From the NCBI GenBank assembly GCA_035542155.1, contig DATKLX010000242.1, positions 1-9,296 on the forward strand: DNA of 9,296 bases, written 5' to 3'. Shown one piece after another: positions 1-6,508 of this stretch (positions within the stretch are counted from its first letter, which is position 1; each line of letters opens with the position of its first letter). The notes below the pieces were generated by a model. That model saw only the letters and a list, made by a program, of their open reading frames with translations. It was not told the origin of the DNA and made no database searches. The translations under genes were made by a program, and so were the position numbers. The DNA comes from DATKLX01 sp035542155 (GTDB lineage Bacteria > Chloroflexota > Anaerolineae > Anaerolineales > Anaerolineaceae).

Positions 1-463
1 GGGCTACACCATGCAGATGCCCACCGAGGATCGCTACCTGATGACCCGTGAAGAGCTGGAAGACCGCATCGCGGTCATGTTGGGCGGGAGATCCGCCGAG
101 CAGGTGGTCTTTGGCACGATCAGCACCGGGGCCAGCGACGATATCAAGCGGGCGAGCGAGCTGGCGCGGCAGATGGTGACGGAATATGGCATGAGCGAGC
201 GGCTGGGTAATGTGCGCTATGCCACCCAGCAGTACCAGTACCTGAACGGAGAATCGAGCGTTTCAGCCAGTCAAGATACTTTGTGGGTGATCGACGACGA
301 GGTCCAGAAGATCATCTCGACCCAATACGAGCGAGCCAAGCAGTTGCTCAAGGAGCATCGTATGGCTCTGGAGCGCTTGAGCAAACAATTGTTGGAGACC
401 GAGACAGTAAATGGGTCTGATGTGAAGGAAGCATTAGCGGTTGAAGTCAGTAAGTCGAATTAA
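1..463 (+). CDS. ftsH: ATP-dependent zinc metalloprotease FtsH, C-terminal part (5' end outside window)
   Basis: This is the end of the peptidase domain of FtsH, the membrane-anchored AAA+ protease that unfolds and degrades membrane and short-lived cytosolic proteins. The first complete codon is at base 2, and the frame reads GYTMQMPTEDRYLMTREEL, matching the conserved FtsH stretch downstream of the HEXXH zinc motif, which lies outside the window. The segment STGASDDIKRA carries the family's third zinc ligand, Asp, at bases 140-142 by alignment with known FtsH proteins. It is followed by the conserved helix ending MVTEYGMSERLG. The last ~60 residues are a charged helical tail ending in LLETETVNGSDVKEAL, normal for FtsH. 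The frame is open from the window edge to a TAA at 461-463, with no sign of damage. The AAA+ domain and transmembrane helices are not visible here. A strong hairpin follows directly, so this is probably the end of a transcript. Confidence 0.95.
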   Translation, partial: GYTMQMPTEDRYLMTREELEDRIAVMLGGRSAEQVVFGTISTGASDDIKRASELARQMVTEYGMSERLGNVRYATQQYQYLNGESSVSASQDTLWVIDDEVQKIISTQYERAKQLLKEHRMALERLSKQLLETETVNGSDVKEALAVEVSKSN

Positions 464-473
464 TGGTAGCGAT

Positions 474-514
474 GGGAGAGCCACCCCTGGGATTATTCCA
501 GGGGTGGCTCTCCC
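474..514. terminator. Perfect 17-bp hairpin after ftsH, probable transcript end
   Basis: Bases 474-490 and 498-514 are perfect reverse complements (17 bp, GC-rich) around a 7-base loop, GATTATT, which could close by a further G-T and A-T pair. It begins 10 bases after the ftsH stop. The position fits a terminator, but neither strand shows a T-run after the stem, so it is not a textbook intrinsic terminator. It may act by folding alone, protect the 3' end of the mRNA, or be a small palindromic repeat. Confidence 0.5.
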
Positions 515-590
515 GAGTAAGCAGAAAGGGTTATCACCGTCCACGGGTGGGCAAATTCCTGACCGAAGTGGATCCGTACAAGCCCCCCAA

Positions 591-596
591 GAAAGG
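591..596 (+). promoter_or_regulatory. Shine-Dalgarno of the glycosyltransferase gene
   Basis: GAAAGG lies 8 bases before the ATG at 605 and supports that start. No convincing promoter is visible between the hairpin and this site. Confidence 0.6.
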
Positions 597-604
597 TTGC
601 ATTT

Positions 605-1747
605 ATGCCTCTTAAAAAGAACTTTCTCATTCTGATCAGCGATTCTGGCTACGGCCATCGCAGCGCAGCCAATGCGGTCGCGAAAGCCATGCAGATTCAA
701 CATCCCGAGGATAGCAACTCGGTCATTGTGAACCCGATCCTCGAGCAGCAGTCGCCGCAGCCGTTGAAAATCTCTGAAAAAAATTATGACCATCTCGTCA
801 CCACGAACCCGAAGTTTTACCGGTTCACGTACGAAATCAGCGATTCGCGCCCGGCCAGCGGGCTGGTTGAAAACGTGCTGACCGTGGCGCTGTACGGGGA
901 GATGAAGCAGCTCATCCAGGATTTGCACCCGAATGCCATCCTGAGCACGAACCTAATGTACAGCAACCCAACCGGAGTCGTTTTGGACTCTATGGAGCAC
1001 CGGCCGCCCTTCTATACGACTGTGACGGATTTTACCGATGTCCACGCCATGTGGTTCAATGATTATCCGGATCGCTTCTTTGTTGCTTCTGAAGAAGCTC
1101 ACTCGAAAGCCATCGAGTGTGGGATCGACCCCCAAAAAATCACCATCAGCGGTATCCCGGTAAATCCGGATTTTGCAACCAACCAGACGCCCAAATCCGA
1201 GCTGCGGAAAAAACTTGGACTTGATCCTAAGTTGACCACCCTTCTTTTTGTCGGCAGCCCACGCGTGAACGGCATTTTTGAGCACCTGGAAGCACTGGAA
1301 ACGGTTTCTCTGCCATTCCTGGTCGTTTTAATCGCGGGTGGCGACAAAGAACTTTACGAAAAGGTCTGCGAGCGCCAATGGGCTTTTCCGATCCAGGTCC
1401 AAAACAGAGTGACGAACATGCCCCAATGGATGCTCGCTTCCGACCTGCTGGTGACGAAAGCCGGGGGACTGATCCTCTCGGAAGGATTAGCCGCAGGACT
1501 GCCCATCCTCTTGATCGACTACCTGCCCGGCCAGGAAGAGGGTAACGTGCGATTTGTCGTCGATCACAAGGTAGGGAAAGTTGTCGAAAGTGTTGATAAA
1601 TTTCCCGCATTGGTTATAGAATTATTGAATGATGATCAATCCTATTTAAAAGAGTTATCATCCAATGCACGCCAATGCGGCCACCCAGATTCAGCCCTGG
1701 TGATCGCTGAAGCGCTCTGGAAAGCAGACGAGAAAGGAAAAATATAA
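605..1747 (+). CDS. MGDG-synthase-like (GT28 family) glycosyltransferase
   Basis: A 380-residue protein with the two-domain layout of MGDG synthase/UgtP-type GT-B glycosyltransferases, which move a sugar from a UDP-sugar to diacylglycerol at the inner face of the membrane. The N-terminal domain opens with a glycine-rich loop, SDSGYGH (residues 12-18), in the place of the family's SxGxGH motif, and contains TDFTDVHAMW (141-150) and GIPVNPDF (183-190), both typical. The C-terminal GT28 domain has the nucleotide-sugar site VTKAGGLILSEGLAAGLP (283-300), followed by PGQEEGN (308-314). There is no signal peptide or transmembrane helix, consistent with peripheral membrane attachment. The start at 605 has a good ribosome site, and the protein begins just before the glycine loop, as in the family. 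The stop overlaps the start of the rhomboid gene by one base, so the two are co-translated. The sugar and exact acceptor cannot be read from sequence; a murG-like function is less likely. Confidence 0.85.
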   Translation: MPLKKNFLILISDSGYGHRSAANAVAKAMQIQHPEDSNSVIVNPILEQQSPQPLKISEKNYDHLVTTNPKFYRFTYEISDSRPASGLVENVLTVALYGEMKQLIQDLHPNAILSTNLMYSNPTGVVLDSMEHRPPFYTTVTDFTDVHAMWFNDYPDRFFVASEEAHSKAIECGIDPQKITISGIPVNPDFATNQTPKSELRKKLGLDPKLTTLLFVGSPRVNGIFEHLEALETVSLPFLVVLIAGGDKELYEKVCERQWAFPIQVQNRVTNMPQWMLASDLLVTKAGGLILSEGLAAGLPILLIDYLPGQEEGNVRFVVDHKVGKVVESVDKFPALVIELLNDDQSYLKELSSNARQCGHPDSALVIAEALWKADEKGKI

Positions 1748-2409
1748 TGTTTCCCTTAGGAGATGCCTCACGCCGTCCGATACGGTATCCTGTCATGACC
1801 CTGGCGCTAATCATTGTGAATAGCATCGTATTCATCATCGAGTTAGTGGAAGGTGATCCATTCATCAACCGGTTTATGATGGTGCCAGCCAACATTGTCG
1901 CAGGAAAGGATTGGTACACCATCTATACTTCCATGTTCATGCACGCGGGCTGGGAGCATATTATCGGCAACATGATCTTTTTCTGGGCTTTTGGCCCGCA
2001 AGTCGAAGATGTGATGGGACGTTATAAATACCTGATCTTTTACCTCCTGGGAGGCACAGCGGCCGCTTTTGCCGAGATCGCGGCCGATCCCACCTCAACG
2101 ATCCCCAGCCTGGGGGCCAGCGGCGCGATCGCCGCAGTGATGGGCGCATTCCTGGTCACTTATCCGAGAGATCAGATCCGCACCGTGGTTTTCATTTTGT
2201 GGTTTGGCAAGATTACCTATATACCCTCCGTCGTGTTGATCGGGTTATGGTTTTTAAGCCAGGTGTTCAGCCAGATAGGCACGGTAACAGGGATAACGAC
2301 GAATGAGGGTGTGGCTTATATGGCACATATCGGCGGGTTCATCTTTGGCGCAGTAGGCGGACCATTGTTTGAGTCGCGGGAGTTACGCCAGGAAGAAGGA
2401 TTGGAATAA
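1747..2409 (+). CDS. Rhomboid-family intramembrane serine protease
   Basis: A 220-residue multi-pass membrane protein with the full rhomboid catalytic signature. GASGAI holds the nucleophile Ser125, and YMAHIGGFIFG holds the partner His194. The segment HAGWEHIIGNM supplies His66, His71 and Asn75, the conserved oxyanion-side residues of helix 2. Hydrophobic segments are visible at about residues 17-33, 70-82, 95-112, 120-137, 143-172 and 188-205, giving the six-helix core. Rhomboids cut single-pass substrates within the membrane. The ATG at 1747 shares its A with the TAA of the glycosyltransferase stop (TAATG) and has no ribosome site of its own beyond AGAAAGGAAAA upstream, so translation is probably coupled. 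All catalytic residues are present, so it is likely active. The substrate is unknown. Confidence 0.92.
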   Translation: MFPLGDASRRPIRYPVMTLALIIVNSIVFIIELVEGDPFINRFMMVPANIVAGKDWYTIYTSMFMHAGWEHIIGNMIFFWAFGPQVEDVMGRYKYLIFYLLGGTAAAFAEIAADPTSTIPSLGASGAIAAVMGAFLVTYPRDQIRTVVFILWFGKITYIPSVVLIGLWFLSQVFSQIGTVTGITTNEGVAYMAHIGGFIFGAVGGPLFESRELRQEEGLE

Positions 2410-2654
2410 CTTACCGCAAACGGCTCACCGTTCTTCAATGTTTGGATGTTAGCCTTTCGGGCAAACTGTTCGGCCAGCACCGAGGGATAATTCGTGTAGA
2501 AATGCTGCTCCTCGAGTGCCTGCTGGTACAGCTCGGGGTGGAACAGGCGCGCATCGGCGTTGGCGGCGAACAGGGCAGCCAATGAGGTGAGGATAAAGAA
2601 CAATGCAAAGAGCTGGCCAAAAAATCTCGCCCCTGAGGAAAGTTTCTATTCCAT
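2410..2654 (-). pseudogene. Truncated remnant of a membrane-anchored protein gene with an amber codon at position 3
   Basis: Reading the minus strand from the ATG at 2652-2654 gives M-E-stop (TAG at 2646-2648). The same frame then continues open as KLSSGARFFGQ, a hydrophobic segment LFALFFILTSLAALFAA, and LFHPELYQQALEEQHFYTNYPSVLAEQFA. This looks like the N-terminus of a real secreted or membrane protein: positive residues, one helix, then a polar helical region. It recalls a family of large membrane proteins with an (L/F)xPxLYxxALxEQxxYxxLP motif that I associate with Anaerolineae, though I cannot confirm this without a search. The protein-like character fades near base 2410, where the frame runs antisense into the rhomboid gene. 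The only alternative start is a TTG at 2601-2603, without a ribosome site. I read it as a gene that lost its body to a rearrangement and gained a stop. A live short protein from the TTG is possible but less likely. Nothing else was seen in this ~300-base gap apart from the promoter at its right end. Confidence 0.5.
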
Positions 2655-2683
2655 CCTGGTTTATCTCACTTTGTTTACTGAAT

Positions 2684-2692
2684 TGGTATAAT
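2684..2692 (+). promoter_or_regulatory. Extended -10 promoter for the pterin dehydratase gene
   Basis: TGGTATAAT is a perfect TATAAT hexamer with the TGn extension at the right place. No good -35 hexamer is seen 16-18 bases upstream, as is common with extended -10 promoters. Transcription would begin near 2699, which rules out the in-frame ATG at 2695 as the start and leaves the ATG at 2719. Confidence 0.65.
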
Positions 2693-2708
2693 ATATGCGA
2701 AACCATAC

Positions 2709-2714
2709 GGAGGG
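2709..2714 (+). promoter_or_regulatory. Shine-Dalgarno that fixes the dehydratase start
   Basis: GGAGGG sits 4-5 bases before the ATG at 2719 and lies downstream of an upstream in-frame ATG at 2695. It decides for the 2719 start. Confidence 0.75.
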
Positions 2715-2718
2715 TGGA

Positions 2719-3060
2719 ATGAGCAACCTCTCTCGATTCGAGTGTGTGCCCTGCAAGGGAAATGAGCCGAAGATCAGTGACGTAGAGATCGCTGAATATC
2801 AACCGCAGGTGCCGGATTGGTCGATCCTGGAAGCGGATGGAATCAAAAAGCTGCAGCGGACTTTCAAGTTCCCTGATTTTGCCCAGGCGCTGGCGTTCAC
2901 CAACCGAGTCGGGCAGCTTGCCGAGCAGGAAAACCACCACCCGTCGATCCTGACCGAGTGGGGAAGAGTCACCATCACCTGGTGGACCCACAAGATCAAG
3001 GGGTTGCACCGGAATGATTTCATCATGGCTGCCCGCACGGATGAGGCGTATTCAAAGTGA
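2719..3060 (+). CDS. phhB: 4a-hydroxytetrahydrobiopterin dehydratase (pterin-4a-carbinolamine dehydratase)
   Basis: A 113-residue cytosolic enzyme that dehydrates 4a-hydroxytetrahydropterin to quinonoid dihydropterin, recycling pterin cofactors. The N-terminus has the CVPCKG motif (Cys9, Cys12) usual in bacterial members. The catalytic core is ENHHPSILTEW (His73, His74, Pro75) followed by TWWTHKIKGLHRND (His91, Asp100), the three-histidine active site plus the GLxxxD ending of the family. Length is normal. The start at 2719 is chosen because GGAGGG lies just before it, while an upstream in-frame ATG falls inside the promoter region. The gene stands alone, faces the amylase gene, and has no aromatic amino acid hydroxylase beside it, so its pterin partner is not shown by context. 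In such cases a role in molybdopterin or general pterin upkeep is often suggested; that is inference here. Confidence 0.92.
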   Translation: MSNLSRFECVPCKGNEPKISDVEIAEYQPQVPDWSILEADGIKKLQRTFKFPDFAQALAFTNRVGQLAEQENHHPSILTEWGRVTITWWTHKIKGLHRNDFIMAARTDEAYSK

Positions 3061-3071
3061 GGCCGAACCGG

Positions 3072-3090
3072 TCTGGCGAATAAAGCCAGA
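3072..3090. terminator. Weak hairpin between convergent genes
   Basis: TCTGGC (3072-3077) and GCCAGA (3085-3090) form a 6-bp stem with loop GAATAAA, 12 bases after the dehydratase stop. There is no T-run. It could help end transcription from either side, but it is short. Confidence 0.25.
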
Positions 3091-3124
3091 GTTTGGATGA
3101 GTGGTACAGTAATTCGCCTGCCCC

Positions 3125-4519
3125 TCAGGTCAACCAGAGGCCGCTCCAGGGGGGCAATACTATGGTGAGCGTTTCGCCGGAGACAATCGTTTCCTCTGTT
3201 CCTATTAAATCGCGGATAATGCGCCCGTCGGCCCAGCCGAGTCTCTCCACCGGAAGATGTACGGTCCGCCGGGTTGGACCGGCGTTGAAAGCCGCCACCA
3301 GGTTCTCTTCTCCCAGGCTTCGGGAAAAAACGAAGATTCCCCGGGTATCATCGACCAGCAGTTGCTGGTAGCTTCCGCGCCTGAGGACGCTCATACGCTT
3401 CCGCAGGTGGACCAGGTGACGGACAAATGGTTGGAGAGAATCCTTCCATTGAGTCGAATCCCAGGGAAAAGCCCCACGGCAGCCGGGATCCTTGCCGCCT
3501 TCCATGCCGGTTTCATCTCCGTAATAGATACCCGGGATGCCGGGAAAGGCAAACTGGAATAACAGCGCCATCTTTATTTTGCGCAAATCGCCCTCGAAAA
3601 GCGTCGAGACCCGCTCGGTATCGTGTGAACCGAGCACCAAATACATCGCGTTGATGTTCTCGCAGGGGTAGACTTTTAGCAGGCGCTCGAGGCGCTCCCC
3701 CACCTGGCTGGGCGGGATGGTTTTACCGATGAAGCCGAGAACGGCCTCGCGGAAGGGATAGTTCATTAACCCATCGAAATGCTGGTCGTCGCACCAGCGA
3801 GGGAGAATTTCCCAGATCTCTCCCAAGAGATATGCCTCCGGATTGGCCGCTTTAACCACCTGGCGAAACTCAGCCCAAAAAAGATCATCGTCGATTTCAT
3901 TGGGTACGTCCAACCGCCAGCCGTCTGCGCCCTGCTCGATCCAGTAGCGCCCAACGCTGAGGAGGAACTTGCGCACGTCAGGAGTATCGGTATTGAATTT
4001 TGGCAGGCTTTTATGCCTCCACCAGCCCAGGTAATCAGTCGCCGGGCCCGGGCTATAAGCGTCCACCGGGAAGCGACTGATATGGAACCAATCCCGGTAT
4101 GGAGAACGCTCCTGGTTTTCCAGCAGGTCCGTAAACGCAAAAAAACCCCTCCCACAGTGGTTAAAGACGCCGTCCAGGATCACGTGCACGTCATTGCGGT
4201 GGGCAACAGAGATCAGGGCGTGGAAATCCGCTAGCGTTCCCAGTTTGGGATCGATGCGGAAGTAATCGGTGGTGTTGTAGCGGTGGTTTGAGGTGGCAAG
4301 GAAGATAGGGTTCAAATAAATGGCGTTGATCCCCAGGTCGAGCAGGTAATCAAAGTGCTGGATGATCCCGCGCAGATCACCGCCTTGATAGCCCCATGTT
4401 GTGGGAATCGATCCCCAGGGCTGAACGTTTGGCGGATCGTTCGCCGGATCGCCGTTCGCAAAGCGGTCAGGGAAGATCTGGTAGAAAACTGCATCTTCTA
4501 CCCAGTAAGGGATGCTCAT
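3125..4519 (-). CDS. GH13 alpha-amylase, neopullulanase/cyclomaltodextrinase-like
   Basis: A 464-residue glycoside hydrolase family 13 enzyme acting on alpha-1,4-glucans or small maltodextrins. It starts at once with the (beta/alpha)8 barrel (WVEDAVFYQIFPDRFANGD, residues 6-24). The conserved regions are all present: DGVFNH (116-121), GWRLDVPNE with Arg202 and the nucleophile Asp204, LLGEIWE with the acid/base Glu234, and LGSHDTER with Asp300. LPKFN (172-176) matches the MPKLN fifth region typical of the neopullulanase subfamily (GH13_20). A C-terminal beta domain ends at PPWSGLWLT. Most members of that subfamily carry a ~120-residue N-terminal CBM34 domain used for dimerisation; this one has none. 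No signal peptide is visible, so it should be cytoplasmic, working on imported or stored maltodextrins. The ATG lies 6 bases after the panE-like stop, with GAGGAG inside the end of that gene, so it is the last gene of the fmt operon. Exact substrate preference is open. Confidence 0.9.
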   Translation of the reverse strand: MSIPYWVEDAVFYQIFPDRFANGDPANDPPNVQPWGSIPTTWGYQGGDLRGIIQHFDYLLDLGINAIYLNPIFLATSNHRYNTTDYFRIDPKLGTLADFHALISVAHRNDVHVILDGVFNHCGRGFFAFTDLLENQERSPYRDWFHISRFPVDAYSPGPATDYLGWWRHKSLPKFNTDTPDVRKFLLSVGRYWIEQGADGWRLDVPNEIDDDLFWAEFRQVVKAANPEAYLLGEIWEILPRWCDDQHFDGLMNYPFREAVLGFIGKTIPPSQVGERLERLLKVYPCENINAMYLVLGSHDTERVSTLFEGDLRKIKMALLFQFAFPGIPGIYYGDETGMEGGKDPGCRGAFPWDSTQWKDSLQPFVRHLVHLRKRMSVLRRGSYQQLLVDDTRGIFVFSRSLGEENLVAAFNAGPTRRTVHLPVERLGWADGRIIRDLIGTEETIVSGETLTIVLPPWSGLWLT

Positions 4520-4525
4520 CGATTT

Positions 4526-5578
4526 TTAGCTCCTCGAAGAAAATAAACCCACATACTTTACCGGCCGATTGGCATAGGTATCCAGAGGAAGGCGTTTCTC
4601 GGTGAGCGCCAGCAGGGTCTCGGTCAGGATCCGGTTTACCGGAGTCGGGACACCGCAGCGCTCCCCAAAGCGAACGACCGCTCCATTGAGGAAATCGACT
4701 TCGCTTTTCCCCCGCTGAAGATACAGGTCGATGTGAAGCGAAGGCATCTTCCCACCCCTACCCTCACCTACCGATCTGGACAGCAAGGGACGCGCTATGG
4801 ATGCGGGTAGATAGCGGATCAGGAAGGCAAGGGCACGGACCGGGGTTCCCGGCAGATCGACCACTCGATAATGGAGCGAATCCATCACCTTGAACGCTTC
4901 ACGGATCTGGCGGATCTCGATCCGGCTGATGCCCGGATCGGCGAAGACCTGCGCCGGGGACCAGTCCAGGATAGCGGAAGCGGCGTTGGCGAGTAGATTG
5001 GTGATCAGCTTGGACCATTTCATGGCAGGCCCATCCACGTAATAGTGCGCGTTCAACCCCGCTGCATTGAAAATCCCCAGCAAGGCGGGGGTGAGCCGGT
5101 GGTTACCGGCGATGCCAATTCCACGTTTGCGCTCGACGACCACGTTTCCGGGTCCCTGGCGGCCAATCGCGGTGGTGACCGACCCAGCGATTACTTTCTG
5201 CGCGCCAAGAACCGAGCGGAGCACATCTTCATTCTCAACCCCGTTCTGAAAACAGATCAGCGGCGGAAGGGCCACGGAATAAGGCGCGAGATTGATCAGG
5301 GTTGGCGTGGTATCGTAGGCTTTCACCGCGAAAATCGCCGCGTCGTAAGGCCCGCGTGTCAGCGCTTCATCGATTGACCCGGTGACGACCGGGTTGGGAA
5401 CAGTGAGCTGTCTTTCTCCCACGCAGAGACGGATCCCGCGCTTGCTCAGCAGACTGGCCACCTCTGGCCGCTCGGTGAACACGACCTGTTGGCCGATCAG
5501 CGCCAGGCTGCCGCCGATATAGGTGCCAATCGCACCGGCCCCAAAGACCAGAAAGCGCAAGCGGGGAATGGTGTTCAT
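4526..5578 (-). CDS. panE: 2-dehydropantoate 2-reductase (ketopantoate reductase family)
   Basis: A 350-residue NADPH-dependent oxidoreductase that reduces 2-dehydropantoate to pantoate on the way to pantothenate and coenzyme A. The N-terminal Rossmann fold shows FGAGAIG (Gly13, Gly15, Gly18). FQNGV holds Asn112. The C-terminal helical domain has MKWSKLITN, where Lys190 aligns with the catalytic lysine of the E. coli enzyme. MPSLHIDL (Ser280) and KSEVDFLNG (Glu293, Asn298) fit the substrate-binding Ser and Glu and the family's E-x-D-x-x-N-G motif. It is somewhat longer than E. coli PanE (about 300 residues). The ATG lies 6 bases after the fmt stop, and GGTGGGGA in the last codons of fmt (about 12 bases upstream) can serve as ribosome site, so it is the middle gene of an operon. 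No other pantothenate genes are nearby, and the family also includes reductases of related 2-oxo acids, so the pantothenate role is likely but not proven. Confidence 0.85.
   Translation of the reverse strand: MNTIPRLRFLVFGAGAIGTYIGGSLALIGQQVVFTERPEVASLLSKRGIRLCVGERQLTVPNPVVTGSIDEALTRGPYDAAIFAVKAYDTTPTLINLAPYSVALPPLICFQNGVENEDVLRSVLGAQKVIAGSVTTAIGRQGPGNVVVERKRGIGIAGNHRLTPALLGIFNAAGLNAHYYVDGPAMKWSKLITNLLANAASAILDWSPAQVFADPGISRIEIRQIREAFKVMDSLHYRVVDLPGTPVRALAFLIRYLPASIARPLLSRSVGEGRGGKMPSLHIDLYLQRGKSEVDFLNGAVVRFGERCGVPTPVNRILTETLLALTEKRLPLDTYANRPVKYVGLFSSRS
4530..4535 (-). promoter_or_regulatory. Shine-Dalgarno of the amylase inside the end of the panE-like gene
   Basis: On the minus strand GAGGAG precedes the amylase ATG by 10 bases and falls within the last codons of the panE-like gene. 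This supports the start at 4519 and tight operon linkage. Confidence 0.65.
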
Positions 5579-5584
5579 CGTGGG

Positions 5585-6502
5585 TTAAAATCCCCACCCC
5601 CGGGCTCCCTGGAGAAATACCTCTCCGGGCATGGGTTTTTTCCCTGCCGGCTGGACTTCATCCAGGAGCAGAATCCCGCGTCCGGTTCCATACGCTGGCT
5701 GGCGGCGAACGATGCAAGTTCTCCCCGGCTCTTCCTGGTATTTTTCGTCGGCGTGAGCGCGGCATACCTTCAATATTTGCCCCTGCCAGAGCGTGTACGT
5801 TCCCGGCCAGGGGTTGAACGCGCGCACTTTCCGCGCCAAATCGGCTGCCGGCTGGCTAAAATCGATCAGCCCGTCCTCTTTCTTGAGCATCGGCGCGTAG
5901 GTAGCTCCCTCTTCTGGCTGTGGCTGGGGCTCGACCTTGCCTGCCAGATAGCCTGGCAGAGACTCGATCAGGAGAACCGCACCCAACTCAGCCAGTTGGC
6001 TGCTCAATTCACCCGCGGTGATCTCCGCCGGGATGGGCATTGGTCGTTTTGCAAGGATGGGGCCGGTATCGATTCCCTCGTCCATGCGCATGATGCTGAT
6101 CCCGGTTTCGGAGTCGCCATGAAGAATCGCGGACTGGATCGGCGCAGCTCCGCGCCAGCGCGGTAACAGCGAAGCATGGACGTTAACACAGCCAAAGCGC
6201 GGGAGATTCAGGACGTTGCGGCGTAAGATCTGGCCGAAGGCAGCCACCACAATCAGGTCCGGATCCCAGGCCTGGATCTGTTCAAAGGCTCCCGGATCGC
6301 GCAGCCGGTCAGGTTGGATCATCGGCAGTCCCAGCTCCTGGGCAAGGGTTTTCACCGGCGGCTGGGACAGCGCTCTCCCCCGCCCCGCGGGTTTATCCGG
6401 TTGGGTTACTACCCCAACGACCGGGTACTGACCGGCCAGCGCTTTCAACACGCTGGCCGCAAATTCTGGCGAACCCATAAATACAACTCGGGAAGATGGC
6501 AT
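5585..6502 (-). CDS. fmt: Methionyl-tRNA formyltransferase
   Basis: A 305-residue enzyme that formylates Met-tRNAi using 10-formyl-tetrahydrofolate, enabling bacterial translation initiation. The N-terminal formyltransferase fold starts with VVFMGSPEFA, close to the family's usual FMGTPEFA opening, so the start is well placed. The active-site run is CVNVHASLLPRWRGAAPIQ followed by HGDSETGISIMRMDEGIDTGPIL. Asn107, His109 and Asp145 correspond to the catalytic Asn-His-Asp of E. coli Fmt. The C-terminal tRNA-binding domain begins around residue 205 (YAPMLKKEDGLIDF) and includes RKVRAFNPWPGTYT; it ends slightly short of the E. coli length. No Shine-Dalgarno precedes the ATG, but TGTTAAAAT ends 6 bases before it, suggesting a leaderless mRNA. 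It heads a three-gene operon with panE-like and amylase genes. The usual partner def is not in the window. Confidence 0.95.
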   Translation of the reverse strand: MPSSRVVFMGSPEFAASVLKALAGQYPVVGVVTQPDKPAGRGRALSQPPVKTLAQELGLPMIQPDRLRDPGAFEQIQAWDPDLIVVAAFGQILRRNVLNLPRFGCVNVHASLLPRWRGAAPIQSAILHGDSETGISIMRMDEGIDTGPILAKRPMPIPAEITAGELSSQLAELGAVLLIESLPGYLAGKVEPQPQPEEGATYAPMLKKEDGLIDFSQPAADLARKVRAFNPWPGTYTLWQGQILKVCRAHADEKYQEEPGRTCIVRRQPAYGTGRGILLLDEVQPAGKKPMPGEVFLQGARGWGF

Positions 6503-6508
6503 AGATGC

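Noticed and set aside
434..928. A 164-residue minus-strand frame and a plus frame at 441-635 that share the peptide GRATPGIIPGVALPS
   Set aside because: The shared peptide simply reflects the perfect palindrome at 474-514 read on both strands. The minus frame is antisense to the glycosyltransferase gene and has no protein-like motif.
1227..1610. A 127-residue minus-strand frame
   Set aside because: It is antisense to the C-terminal domain of the glycosyltransferase and rich in Arg, Pro and Ser, as expected for a shadow frame.
2316..2603. A 95-residue live gene from TTG on the minus strand
   Set aside because: Its last ~30 residues are antisense to the rhomboid C-terminus, the TTG has no ribosome site, and an ATG-GAA-TAG in the same frame upstream suggests the true start was lost. 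It is reported as a remnant instead.
3779..4234. A 151-residue plus-strand open frame opposite the amylase
   Set aside because: It is a shadow of the GH13 coding frame, with no recognisable motif.
5489..6166. A 225-residue plus-strand open frame
   Set aside because: It lies antisense to fmt and the start of the panE-like gene, both of which have intact catalytic motifs. Its translation shows no domain and no ribosome site.
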